Shown: positions 22,385 through 32,328 of the stretch, one piece after another
Layout: every line of letters starts with the position of its first letter
How positions within the stretch are numbered: the stretch's first letter is position 1
Assembly (NCBI GenBank): GCA_001599595.1
Contig: BCHH01000001.1
Span: 887,025 to 951,024 of the forward strand
Direction of reading: 5' to 3'
DNA length: 64,000 bases
Origin: Beverwykella pulmonaria
Lineage: Eukaryota > Ascomycota > Dothideomycetes > Pleosporales > Melanommataceae
Notes under the pieces: generated by a model
Database searches by the model: none
What the model was told of the DNA's origin: nothing
Seen by the model: the letters and a program-made list of their open reading frames with translations, nothing else
Program-made: the position numbers and the translations under genes

Positions 22385-22797
22385 GATATGTTTTTTGGAC
22401 AATTTGGACGATGTTTCGGTTTAATTTATATATATTGTATTCATTAATCACTACAGCGAAGTAATGGATGATGATGGGGGATTTCTGGCAGTTAGCAGGT
22501 CACACAACCATGGGATGGGCCTTGGCATACTATGGGGACTTTCCCAAAATGGTAAGGCATCGGCCAAACTTCATTCCGATGGTCAGACTTCCGCTCCCAT
22601 GAGCTTACAGAAAGAGGGCGTAAGGCAGTAAGGCCCCGGAAACAGGCTTAGAGTATATCTAGGTCCTTATTTTCAAGATCTTCACCTACAAAGTCATAAC
22701 CCATTCCCTCTGAGTAAGTCAGTGTACTGCGTTTTCAACATGATCTTAACATGTTTCTAGGCCATCGAGCTCTTAAAGTCTTCAAAGACAAGCACTG
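22385..22797. other. Accessory intergenic sequence
   Basis: 5' flank of the tRNA-Leu gene followed by decayed sequence. An intron-shaped segment at 22714-22760 (GTAAGTC to TCTAG) leads into the coiled-coil fragment to the right. Confidence 0.4.
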
Positions 22798-22912
22798 TTT
22801 TCTAGCCAGGCTCTCCAATTTGAACGTGAGCAGCTGGAACTACAAAAGGAGAGATTCCAATTTGAAAAAAGAAAAATACGCATTTGAGAAAGAGAAGAGA
22901 AGGCAAATATAG
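22798..22912 (+). pseudogene. Coiled-coil gene fragment with frameshift
   Basis: A short stretch reads SSQALQFEREQLELQKERF in one frame and, after an A-rich run near 22864-22875, continues in another frame as KKEKYAFEKEKRRQI before a stop. Charged F-E-R/E-K repeats like this occur at the C-termini of fungal DNA-binding and transposon-associated proteins. An intron-like segment (22714-22760) precedes it, so it may be the remaining last exon of a lost gene. The family is not identified. Confidence 0.4.
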
Positions 22913-23054
22913 AACATGTTTTAGATTAGCTTGCTAAGAATATAGCTACGATCCTGATTAGTGCGTCAAGAATTTCCCCCGCGTATATAAGCTAGGCTGC
23001 CCGTATCTCGTTCTAAACACGTTTCTTCCGCAATCTTGTCACAACTTATTTGCC

Positions 23055-23726
23055 ATGGGTAACAAGACTATGCTGACGAAGGTTTGTATTCTTTTTTGTG
23101 TTTTAAACGTGTTTTAATTGCGTTCTAGCCTATCTACAAGCAGTATGTTGCCCTCGAAAATCTCCCTGCCATAACTCCAGAGTTTCAACCTGAAATGGCC
23201 AATCCTGGCTACTGTATTATCTACCAAGGTGAACTCTTTTGCCGGGCACTTTGGGAGAAGGGGGATATATTGTCTATGTGTGGGGTTAGTTGTTTCTAAA
23301 ACGCGTTAGAAATGGGTTCCTAATCTCTGTTAGAAAAAATTTAGTGACAGAGGTGCCCTTGTTCACCACGTCAAGACCTTTCAAAAAGATTATGCTATAT
23401 CCTCTACCCAGACCGGTCGCTCTACCCACGTTTCTGAACAAGCCGCCCTACGGTTCTATAGATCTATATTGTTTCCTGCAGATGCTGTTCCAAACGCATT
23501 GCCAACATGTTTAGCTGAACATACCCAACCTGAGGTTAAAGAACAGCTTGAGGTCCAGCAGGTGGAGGCAGAAGATGAGACAGTGAGCAGAGCAGCTGAG
23601 GAAGAACGTGTTACAAACCCGTTAGCAACAGGTTCTACTCCGCCTGTCACACAGACCAAGAAGCGCAAGAGGGGACCCTCAACAAATGCAAAGGCAGCAA
23701 AAGTGGCCAAGGAAAAGCCCTTCTGA
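23055..23726 (+). CDS. Lineage-specific protein with a C2H2-like half motif
   Basis: Three exons, 23055-23081, 23129-23284 and 23334-23726, all in phase 0, with introns of 47 and 49 bp, give 191 residues. The join across intron 2 reads ILSMCGKKFSDRGALVHHVK, which resembles a C2H2 zinc finger (CGKxF, L, H) but lacks one cysteine of the pair, so zinc binding is doubtful. The second half is Glu-rich, followed by a basic tail (TKKRKRGPSTNAKAAK) that could be a nuclear localisation signal. A TATA-like TATATAA lies at 22984-22990, about 70 bp upstream. The reading frame stays open for 26 codons past the TGA with coding-like composition, so the stop may be recent. Family not recognised. Its setting among decayed fragments suggests an accessory or mobile-element origin. 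Confidence 0.6.
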
Positions 23727-24784
23727 TTCCCATTGTACCAATCTAACAACCCTAAGAGGGGCCAATTCAAAAATCAAGCAAGTAACCTTCCTAAGGACAT
23801 GTTCTAAACGCGTTCAAATCAACTCTTAGGTTGATTATAATGAGGGTCGTCGGATTTGGAAGGCAAGGGGACTTCCTGCGACGCGTCGTAATTGCGCAAA
23901 GGGTGGATTTAGCTTTTTTCAGTTTATTGCCGCCGTGATCTCGACTGCAAACCATACAAGGAACAGTCTTGCCCTACAGCCTCAATAGCCGGCTCATGTT
24001 GGTGAGGAGAAGCTGGAAAACGTTCAGATCATTTTTTAAGGGTTTTACTTACGCTGCCAGTGTGAACACCACCCTGGTGGCGGACGGGATCCAGAAGTTT
24101 TCACTACCGCCATGTTAATGAATTTGGAGTGCAGTAACACCGGCATGATTTATGAATACAAGACATGTATCTCTGGATTTCTTGGGCATCATCTTTGTCA
24201 CTGTTCTACGTTGGAAGATTTATGAGCACGATGTTTGATACGATGTACGACTCAAATTTACTAAGATACAGAGTTAACTGAGCAACTATTATCTACATCA
24301 ACATTCACCAGAATTGGGACGTCACATTCGGTGTTTGTGGAACAACAAACTTTTAACTGAACCATGTCATCCTCGCATGAATTTCTGCCCACTTTCGAGG
24401 GCCTCCCTATTGAAATCGTTGTACAGAGACTAAACGGGCAGAACCGATCGACATCTTTGTGTCGAATCTACTAAAATAATGATACAATTGATTTCACTAT
24501 GCCTGACCCTCTAACATTCTCTAAGTTGGAAATAGCACTTCAACTCGTTTCTAGCAATTTAGATCTTCAAATGCTGCCTGGGTATGCGATTTGTGCGGTG
24601 AATCACTGGGGTCCTCGCAGCCATCTTTTATCAAATACCGTAAGGAAGCCTTACAGCAAACGGCTGACAAACCGTGATACACTCTCTTTGACACTACCAG
24701 CTCTATACTCACTAGTGGCTCACTCCATGTCATATTAAACAATCACCTAATACACTTAGTCCTAGTGACACTTGGGAGAGCGCG
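23727..24784. other. Accessory sequence with possible gene relics
   Basis: No intact gene. A frame beginning at 24364 (MSSSHEFLPTFEGLPIEIV) has the LPIEI start seen in F-box domains but stops after 36 codons; a second open frame at 24499-24738 has no recognisable domain. These may be remains of an F-box gene. Confidence 0.4.
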
Positions 24785-25412
24785 ATGCTGCTATACAATT
24801 ATCTGCATTTACCAGATATCCTCCAAACTTCACTTCGTAGGTCTACTTATCCCTGATTGAGCACCTAAACTTCATATCTACTAAATCCACCACATCTATG
24901 TAGGAATTGCTAACATATATTTAGCAACGGCCTCGTCAACACCGATGATACTGCAGTTGCACGTGTAAAGCGCCCTTTCTCTGTCTTTGAAGATACAGAA
25001 GCCATATATGAGGTTCCTCATGCGAGAAACCTCAAGAGAGCACCATTCACCCATGGAGTGAGTCCACCAGTAAATCCTGTGCGAGACCAAAATCTTACCG
25101 AGTGACCAATTAATTAATACGAGCTCTGCATAGGGCCCTGAACTGGTCGTGAGGCCCACAGAGCAACGACTAAGCCCCGATTCTTCCTCATTCATGAATG
25201 TTGTCCGGGAATTCGCCTGCGGGCACGCAAGCTACGTGAAAGTTCAACACGGCAAGGACTCAATAATGGAGATATTTCGCCTGGTGCTGAAGACCCGCAA
25301 GCAATCAGGGCTCGGGTTCATTGAGAATCATTCCTGTTCACCTTTGGACGAAAACCAAATAAGTCACATCAATGCAAAATTATTCAGGCTCTATGTTCCG
25401 GCCAAAAGCTGA
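24785..25412 (+). CDS. Small spliced protein of unknown function (155 aa)
   Basis: Best model is three exons, 24785-24840, 24925-25057 and 25134-25412, giving 155 residues. Exons 2 and 3 are well supported: exon 2 is preceded by TTGCTAAC and a TTTAG acceptor and ends at GTGAGT, while exon 3 follows GCATAG. They encode ARVKRPFSVFEDTEAIYEVP and FMNVVREFACGHASYVKV, then a helical region and an ending FRLYVPAKS. Exon 1 (MLLYNYLHLPDILQTSLR) depends on a weaker GTCTAC donor and is the uncertain part. A Cys-Gly-His-x-x-Tyr stretch and one later Cys are the only notable residues. No family recognised; it sits in the accessory region. Confidence 0.45.
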
Positions 25413-26600
25413 GTGCCCATTTGCCTCTAGCATAATTGTGTTAGAGGCAATTCACGTTAAAAAGCCAACCGAAATTATAGATTAATTCCACTGTGAACCG
25501 GAGCAGCGGCGCTTTGTTAGCACGGATGTGACTCCTAAATGTACTTGCATAGACATTCAACTGGGTAAGTGTGTCATCGAAAGCCACCTTCTCATCTTTG
25601 CTGCTTTAGGCTGACTCCGTATGAGGTATTCTCTGAGTGTTCACTATCTCAAAGACCTTAGTTATGGTTGTTTATGCTCAGGAGTTGAGGGTGGCTTCCA
25701 TTTTCGATCTCTTCAACTTCCATGCGTTTCTAATTGGACAGACGTACATGGACATGGCGTAACGTAGCTAGGCAGACGCCCAAAGTTCCTAGCATAAGCT
25801 TTTTTATCACAAAAAAGTATTGGTTCTACAAAAGAAATGGTAGCTGCATCACAAGTTTCTTGTGTGCTGATGAAGGCATTCTCTAGCTTCGGCGTCGGGT
25901 CCTTTCTTCTCGTGTCAATCCCAATTCCACAAAATAACTTATCCTCCTACACGTCACGTTTCGAAGTCTTCCCGCTTGTTCCCTTCCAGTATCTGTCTTC
26001 GGACGGTCGGTTCCTGATATTGGATCAGCGTCGAGCCCCTAAGTCTCCGACTCAGTACTCCTGATTGAACACCCGACAGCTGGCCCCTCTCTCTCTCGCA
26101 AAGCCCCTACTGACATATACGACGGGGCATCGTGTAGGTCAATTGATCCATTTGGTCCTCTGCCAGAATAGGATTAATAGTCAAGGTAAGGAGAGTGGCA
26201 ATTAGGTCTATCGAGAGAGAAGTATGCCTAGGGATGGATTCTGTTGTGGGCTTCTACTCTACCCCATTGGGTCTGCATAGGATACTAGGATCCTATTGCA
26301 CTAGAACGAGGTAGAGAGTCACTAATTTCGAAGTGTCATCGAATTATTGCTTCGCCGTGGAGGCATCGCGCCATCCGAAGACCTGAACGCCAAGCGAAAT
26401 GCCCCTATGAACAATATGATGCATACGACTCAAGTGTCTGGAGCAGCTTCAACCTACCTCGATCGCGCTATCCGAAGAATACAGTAACTGGTCAAAAGTT
26501 TTAAACCATACCCTGCAGACTAGGCGCTTGCAGAGAGGCGAGAGGCTGGCATACGAAATATTAGCACCTGATCTTCAATATTCACACATTTTATTGCTCT
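25413..26600. other. Intergenic, no supported gene
   Basis: About 1.2 kb without a recognisable gene. A 75-codon open frame at 25837-26064 has no family features. The right end is the 3' flank of the F-box gene. Confidence 0.5.
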
Positions 26601-27506
26601 CTATTTGATACTACGGTGCGGTTTGGTGGGTGGTTGCAATATAGGTTTTGTATGTTGACGTTTGGAAATGGGGGCACGGGTTAACACTTTTGGCGAGTTA
26701 CTGGACCCACTCATTCCCATAGTCGCCCACTCCTTCTTTAGCGTCTCCCTCACATACTCGTCCCTGCTCTCGGGTGTCCGCAGCGATTCCCACGCGCAAT
26801 CTTCTCTTATCTTATCACGCCTCATCCTGACCCATTTACCAGAGCCCGCAGGGATTGTAGGATTCATGTGCATGAGCAGGAGCGTGTGCGCCGGGATCCG
26901 ACGTTTTAGCGCTTTGGGCGTACTGTCGACTAACATGGCGTGGACGAGCTCCTTGCGCGCTAAAACGTCGGGCTCGGATATCATAGTCGTGTTCGTGCCA
27001 TGACAGAAGTACGTGCCGACGGTGAGCGGGGGGAGGTTCGGATGCAGCGCGTTCGGCGTGAAGAGGTCGAGTTTCGTGAGCTGGTGCTGCGTAACGGCCG
27101 TGTGCATGGACTGCGGGGAAAACAAGTCAGGACAACCGATGCGGGCGAGCTGATTGAAACCTACCATTTTAGGAAATGCGTGCCTATCGCAAGCTGGGCA
27201 GCATGTCAGGGTTGGGTCTAGGATCGCCTTGCGGACGCTCTTTTTTTTGCAGAGTTGACACGTGCTGTCGAGCCACTTGATCCACTTCTTGCGGCATGCA
27301 AAGATATTCGATTTCTTGGGGGGAGTGATACCGGCATGTTGCTTGAGTAGGACGCGGGTGTACTCCTCGACAGTGCTGCGGAGGTGCCGATTCGTGGCGG
27401 CGAGGAGATAAAGTGGATGGTCGGGAACGAGAATCGGGTTGAAGGGAGAGGCGAAGGAGAGGATGTTGAAGAGAATCTCCGTTGGGAGTGTATCAAGAGT
27501 TGCCAT
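26601..27506 (-). CDS. F-box domain protein
   Basis: Uninterrupted 301-residue protein. The N-terminus MATLDTLPTEILFNILSF is an F-box start (LPxEIL), followed by the remaining F-box helices (LYLLAATNRHLRSTVEEYTR). Two CxxC pairs follow, CQLCKKKSV and CCPACDRHAF, which could bind one zinc. The middle and C-terminal parts (GTYFCHGTNTTMISEPD, KWVRMRRDKIREDCAWESL) show no repeat domain I can name, and the C-terminus is basic and disordered. F-box proteins recruit substrates to SCF ubiquitin ligases through Skp1; the target is unknown. Fungal accessory regions often carry such genes, and this one stands next to a gene-poor stretch. Confidence 0.8.
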   Translation of the reverse strand: MATLDTLPTEILFNILSFASPFNPILVPDHPLYLLAATNRHLRSTVEEYTRVLLKQHAGITPPKKSNIFACRKKWIKWLDSTCQLCKKKSVRKAILDPTLTCCPACDRHAFPKMVGFNQLARIGCPDLFSPQSMHTAVTQHQLTKLDLFTPNALHPNLPPLTVGTYFCHGTNTTMISEPDVLARKELVHAMLVDSTPKALKRRIPAHTLLLMHMNPTIPAGSGKWVRMRRDKIREDCAWESLRTPESRDEYVRETLKKEWATMGMSGSSNSPKVLTRAPISKRQHTKPILQPPTKPHRSIK

Positions 27507-27921
27507 GGTTGGGGAGCTTGGGGTAGGTTGTGGTTGAGGTTGGAGGTGTGCTGCGGACTTCGCGCGAGGCTCAGGGGCTAAGCTGTTTCTAGACTAACAC
27601 AAGGCTTTCCGAGTAGCTTTCCGACTTCGGAACTGAATTGCCATTCTCGTCTTTTTCTGAATGTTAAGAACTTCGACTCTTCCAACCAAGGGAGAGAGTC
27701 ATATATCGTATTTGTCTCATGGGGCTTTTTCTTTCGCCTAGTATAAGAGAAGATAGCGGCATTACTGCCTAGTCCGCAGAGCTGCCTGCGTGTCTGAAAA
27801 GCGTTCGAATTTCCTCCCGTATTAACTCACATGACTTGCGAAATACCCAATACATAGTTTCCCTCTATTGATATATTAGTAGAAAGCACCTCATCTTCTT
27901 AGCCCACAGCTTATACCAAGT
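27507..27921. other. Intergenic; upstream of the F-box gene
   Basis: Presumptive promoter region of the F-box gene. No other feature recognised. Confidence 0.45.
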
Positions 27922-28662
27922 ATGTACTCAGAAGCTTCTGACCCAATGGACCAGGGCTCTCCCGCAAGAAATCCCGGCAATAGTTAGGATGAAGCATCAA
28001 ATCGCATGACAGCTATCTCCTCCAGACACCATTTCAAGAAGGATGTGCACGTACGAGAGATAATGGAAATCGACGCCTCGAATCCTCCACGACAATTTCC
28101 CGGTCAAGGTTCTACGGATAGTTTCCATGTCGGAAGCACTCTAAGTTCAGCAAGTCACCAATCGAATCGAACGAAGAGAAAACAGTTAGTATTGTAAGAC
28201 TGTCACTCGAGACGATACAAACGACCCTCACATATCTCAATTTCTTTGACCTCTCCCGATGTCACACGGCATTTCTCAGGGGTGGTGAGACATTATCCCA
28301 GGAAACTACCTCTTTCTCAAGAGCATGACTATCCTGGGCCATCTCGTGCATCATATACTACTCGCAGATTGTCGCCATTTGATGGAGATATCCAGTCCCA
28401 ATTTCGAGCCCTACGACGACAAGTAGGGACATGCCAGCTTTATTTCAAACACTTCAAAGATGTGGAAGAGAAGTCGAAGATATCGGCTAGAAACAAGGCA
28501 ACACAAGAAGACACAGAGTCATGGACCGAGATGTGTACCATAGCTCGTAACGTTCAGACGTTGAAAATCAAGGGGAAAAGGCTTCATGTTCGAAGGGCTG
28601 CATTACACCCATCAAACGGTCTACCAATTAGGTGTCGATGTCCGTGGGAGTATTTTTGGTAA
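27922..28662 (+). pseudogene. Interrupted open frame, unknown protein
   Basis: One frame runs 247 codons from an ATG at 27922 to a stop at 28660-28662, broken only by TAG at 27985 and TAA at 28195. The predicted product is coding-like in places: ISSRHHFKKDVHVREIMEI before the second stop, and DIQSQFRALRRQVGTCQLYF, YFKHFKDVEEKSK and SWTEMCTIARNVQTLKIKG after it. A GTTAGT donor at 28188 could remove the TAA, but no acceptor I tried keeps the downstream frame. It is therefore a gene with two nonsense changes, a gene with unresolved introns, or chance. No family recognised. Confidence 0.3.
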
Positions 28663-29589
28663 AGCATCTCATGGACGCGTCGTAGAAGATGCTCGTTGAT
28701 TAATTGCCGGTGATTGGGGACTTTTGAAAGATTTTGGAACATGATCGAAGGGAGGTGAGATAGTGAATCTGGGTGTGAGTTAAACAAGTAAGAAGAGAGA
28801 GATGCAAACACAGGTTCTTAAACAGGATGTGTGACCCGTGCTTATCTCAAAATGGTTCTAGTCTGGTGATGCTCGGATGATTGTACACAGTTCTAGGTTT
28901 TGCCAGCTGAAATCAAAGGCGATAAACCAAAAGCTGGACTGCAAAGTTCCCAGCATTCTTTGCAAGAAAATCATAAGCATGTCTAGTACACACAGTAGGG
29001 CTTTATGGAATTAAAATGATGTTAAGTTTTACTCGATTTTCTTCTGCTAGTTCATCCTTCACACATCCTTGCGGAGCTGACTCGATAAGTCGAGTCGGCG
29101 TATTACCGCGGAGCAATCTAGTCTCGGTTCCAGACAGACGTTGGAGTAGCGAAGATCGATCGCAGGGAATGTGGAGGCTCAACTGGCGTGCGTCTAATTT
29201 GGACCTCGCTTTACAGCAACATGCGTGCTGTCATATCAAGGAATATCGTTGCAGCTATTGATTTGCATCTTCAAAAGAATGGACTTCGAGGCTCCAGCAA
29301 ACCCACAACGTCAAATAGCGACAAGAGGACTTACATAGCCAATCCATTGGAATAGGTGTCGAATCCTGGTGAGATACGATGATGTTTGGGTGTCGTCGAT
29401 TTTCTAGGGGCTGGCCCTTTTCGGTGAACCTCGGCTCTTCACGACCTCCATTCCCCTCTGTGCTATGATAGCGCAACGGCTTATATACCACCCACGAAGC
29501 TTGTCCATCATGTAGAAATCCTCTAAAAAGAGCCCCTAGCTGCTCTAACCACCCTCGCCCATCCAACACACCTCCTTCCACTGCCCACC
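28663..29589. other. Intergenic, no supported gene
   Basis: About 0.9 kb. Open frames at 28584-28811 (minus) and 29016-29261 (plus) have no recognisable features. The right end is the acyl-CoA dehydrogenase promoter region. Confidence 0.5.
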
Positions 29590-31065
29590 ATGTCGTCGAA
29601 GCCCATCGTTCCCTTCTCCGAGCCGCCCTACCTCGCTGGCCTCCCATCGCCGTACTACAAGCCCACACATCTCGCATGGCAGAAGGCATGTCGCGAGTTC
29701 GTACAAAAGTACCTGCTGGATAACGCGCTCGAGTGGGATACGGAGGAGACGCTGCCAACACATGTCTTTGAGACGTTTGCAAAAGCGGGGATGCTGCTTC
29801 CATCTCTGCCGGCTCCCTTACCCGTGGCATGGTTGAAGAGACTGGGGATTCACGATCTGCTGGGCGTAGTCAAGGTGGAGGACTTTGATTACATACATAC
29901 CATGATCTACTGTGACGAGGCAAGAGGATCCACGATCCAGCGTACTCGGAGACAGCTAACGTTTGTCAACATATAGATGGCACGTTCAGGCCTCTCAGGA
30001 CCATCCGGCTCGTTGACGACGGGCATTAGCTTCGGCGTCCCTCCCATCCTCAAGTACGGAAACAAGCAACTACAAGAACGCTTCCTCCCCGAGCTCCTCA
30101 CCGGCAAGAAGCGAACATGTATAGCCATCACCGAGCCCTCCGCCGGCTCCGACGTTGCGAACATCTCGACCACCGCTGTCAAGACCCCGGACGGGAAGCA
30201 CTACATCGTCAATGGGACCAAAAAGTGGATCACCAATGGCATCTGGTCAGAGTACTCCTCCATGGCAGTTCGCACAGGCGGACCAGGACCAACAGGCCTC
30301 TCCATGCTCGTGGTGCCGTTGAAGGGATATCCAGGCGTCAACATGCGGCGGCTGAAAGTCGGCGGGCAGGTCTCTGCGGGGACAACGTTCATCGAGCTTG
30401 ACGACGTGAAGGTCCCGGTGGAGAACTTGATAGGAGAAGAGGGCATGGGGATGCGCTACATCATGACAAATTTCAACCATGAACGCTTAACCATCGCAAT
30501 CGGCGCCACGCGCTCAGCTCGCGTCGCCCTGGCCGCAGCCATGGAGTACATTCTCAAACGGGAGGCGTTCGGCAAGCCTCTCGTAGAACAACCCGTTGTG
30601 CGACACCGACTAGCCAAGTGCGGCACCATGCTCGAGAGCCAGTGGGCGTGGGTCGAACAATTCGTATATCAGATGACGCAGCTGCCCAAGGAAACCGCGG
30701 ATATCGAACTCGGCGGGCTGACGGCCATGGTGAAAGCGAACTCGGGCATGGTGCTGAACGAGTGCGCACAGTGCGCGATGCTGCTATTCGGTGGGAACGG
30801 GTACACCAAATCTGGGCAGGGAGAATTGATCGAGCGTAAGTCCTCTCACCAACTTCCCACCACGTTTTACCTTTTACGAACCTTATTCGGATCGAAGATT
30901 CGCCGGCTGATATGTAATTTAGGAATCTATCGCGAGGCGCCCGGTGTGCGTATCCCCGGAGGCTCCGAGGACGTCATGCTCGATCTCGGCGTGCGCCAGC
31001 TGGTGAAGAACTTCAAGAACAAGACGAAAGCCATGGAGAGACCGCAGGGTTCCTCAAAACTGTAG
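29590..31065 (+). CDS. Acyl-CoA dehydrogenase with peroxisomal C-terminus
   Basis: FAD flavoenzyme introducing the 2,3-trans double bond in acyl-CoA thioesters. Three exons, 29590-29919, 29977-30835 and 30923-31065, give 443 residues. Intron 1 (57 bp) has a GC donor (GAG then GCAAGA) and an ATATAG acceptor; the family frame YCDE-MARSG requires it. Domain order is helical N-domain, beta-domain with the FAD/substrate signature CIAITEPSAGSDVAN and KKWITNGIWSEY, then the C-domain (NFNHERLTIAIGATRSARVAL, LLFGGNGYTKSGQGELIE). The active-site region is IYREAPGVRIPGGSEDV, with Glu in GGSED the likely base. The protein has no N-terminal targeting peptide and ends GSSKL, a PTS1 tripeptide SKL, so peroxisomal location is expected. 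The preferred chain length cannot be read from sequence. Confidence 0.93.
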
Positions 31066-31544
31066 TATAGTATGCTCACCTCACGCTGCACGGAGAATAT
31101 ATACATTGCGCTGTACACTACCCTATGTCATATCATGCCACGCTCTCTCTCTGAACTTTATATTGTCGTCGGAAGGTTCGGAGGCGTCATGTGTGGGAGC
31201 CAGTGCCAGGTGCGAACACGCGAGACGGGACGAACCCGAACATGTCAATTTTGCCGTGCTGCCACAACGCCTCGTGTTTTTCAGATTGCGGAGAATGGTC
31301 TGGAACCAAGCGATTCTTTTTTCGTATTACTTACTGGAAGGTGCTAAAATTGGGGAACGTGAGAGAAGGTTTAGACTGGGTGCTCATGTGCCCGTATAGA
31401 GAGATGCTTTGAATGTATGTACAGCGAACCGGTCGGTGTATATAAATGAGGGCTTTCATCTGTGCTTTTTACTTGTCGAATATCACATCATCTCAATTAC
31501 TCTCCACGCAATTACGCTACCAACTATCCAGTAGTCTGTTAATC
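31066..31544. promoter_or_regulatory. Upstream region of the secreted protein gene
   Basis: 3' flank of the acyl-CoA dehydrogenase gene, then promoter. TATATAAA at 31439-31446 lies about 100 bp before the ATG at 31545, a plausible TATA box for a regulated secreted-protein gene. No other gene supported. Confidence 0.5.
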
Positions 31545-32328
31545 ATGAAGGTTTTCGTAGTCGTTGCTGCTCTGCTCTCCCTGGCCATGGCCAATCCGGT
31601 TCCAGAGCCAGTGCTTGGAGTCTGCTATTGCGAGCCGCCAATCTGCCCTATGGAACTGATTGCTGTAAGACATATCTCTTCGTGGTATCAACAGGCGTGG
31701 AGTCACTTACACATGACACAGGAGTGCAAATGCAAGAACGCCGCTGCTGAGAATTGCTACAAGGCCTATCTCGCCAAAGGGATACTCTGCCCCAGTCCTA
31801 TTCCCCAGGTCAGTAGACACCTTCAACAACCCGAAAAAGCCATCGTATCAAGTCCCAAATCCTAAATCCCCTTCACAACCAACATTTTCTCCCCCCAATC
31901 AAACCTAACATTCACCAAGGTCTGCGGTGCATATACCGCAATTACAGCCCGCGCAACCCCTCCACCTGAAGCCGGCCGTCCCTGCGGCGGCTTCGCTGGA
32001 ATCCCATGCCCAGACGGCTACCAATGCATTGACAATCCGAACGATGACTGCAATCCGAAGAAGGGCGGTGCGGATTGCATTGGGATTTGCGTTAAGCGGA
32101 GTAAGTAATTTTCGACCTTTGTATGGAGAAAGTGTGCTTCTACGGTACTTGGGAGTAAAATGCTAATGGATGTGCTGTGCAGGCCCTGATATTGCCTGCG
32201 GGGGACTCAAAGGCCTCCCGTGCCCAAAGGGATATGTTTGTGTGGACGATCCATCGGATACGTGTGACCCAGCTCAGGGAGGAAAAGATTGTATTGGAGT
32301 TTGCGAACTGAATGACGTGGCGTTGTGA
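31545..32328 (+). CDS. Small secreted cysteine-rich protein with a duplicated module
   Basis: Four exons, 31545-31664, 31722-31808, 31920-32100 and 32183-32328, encode 177 residues. The first 16 (MKVFVVVAALLSLAMA) are a typical signal peptide with cleavage before NPVPEP. The mature protein has 20 cysteines in about 161 residues. The last two exons each carry one copy of the same six-cysteine module: CGGFAGIPCPDGYQC followed by DNPNDDCNP and GGADCIGIC, and CGGLKGLPCPKGYVC followed by DDPSDTCDP and GGKDCIGVC. An N-terminal half with VCYCEPPICP and ECKCKN is distinct. Size, signal peptide and paired cysteines fit an apoplastic protein or candidate effector. The module occurs in fungal secreted proteins, but I know of no firm function. 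No membrane anchor. Confidence 0.88.
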
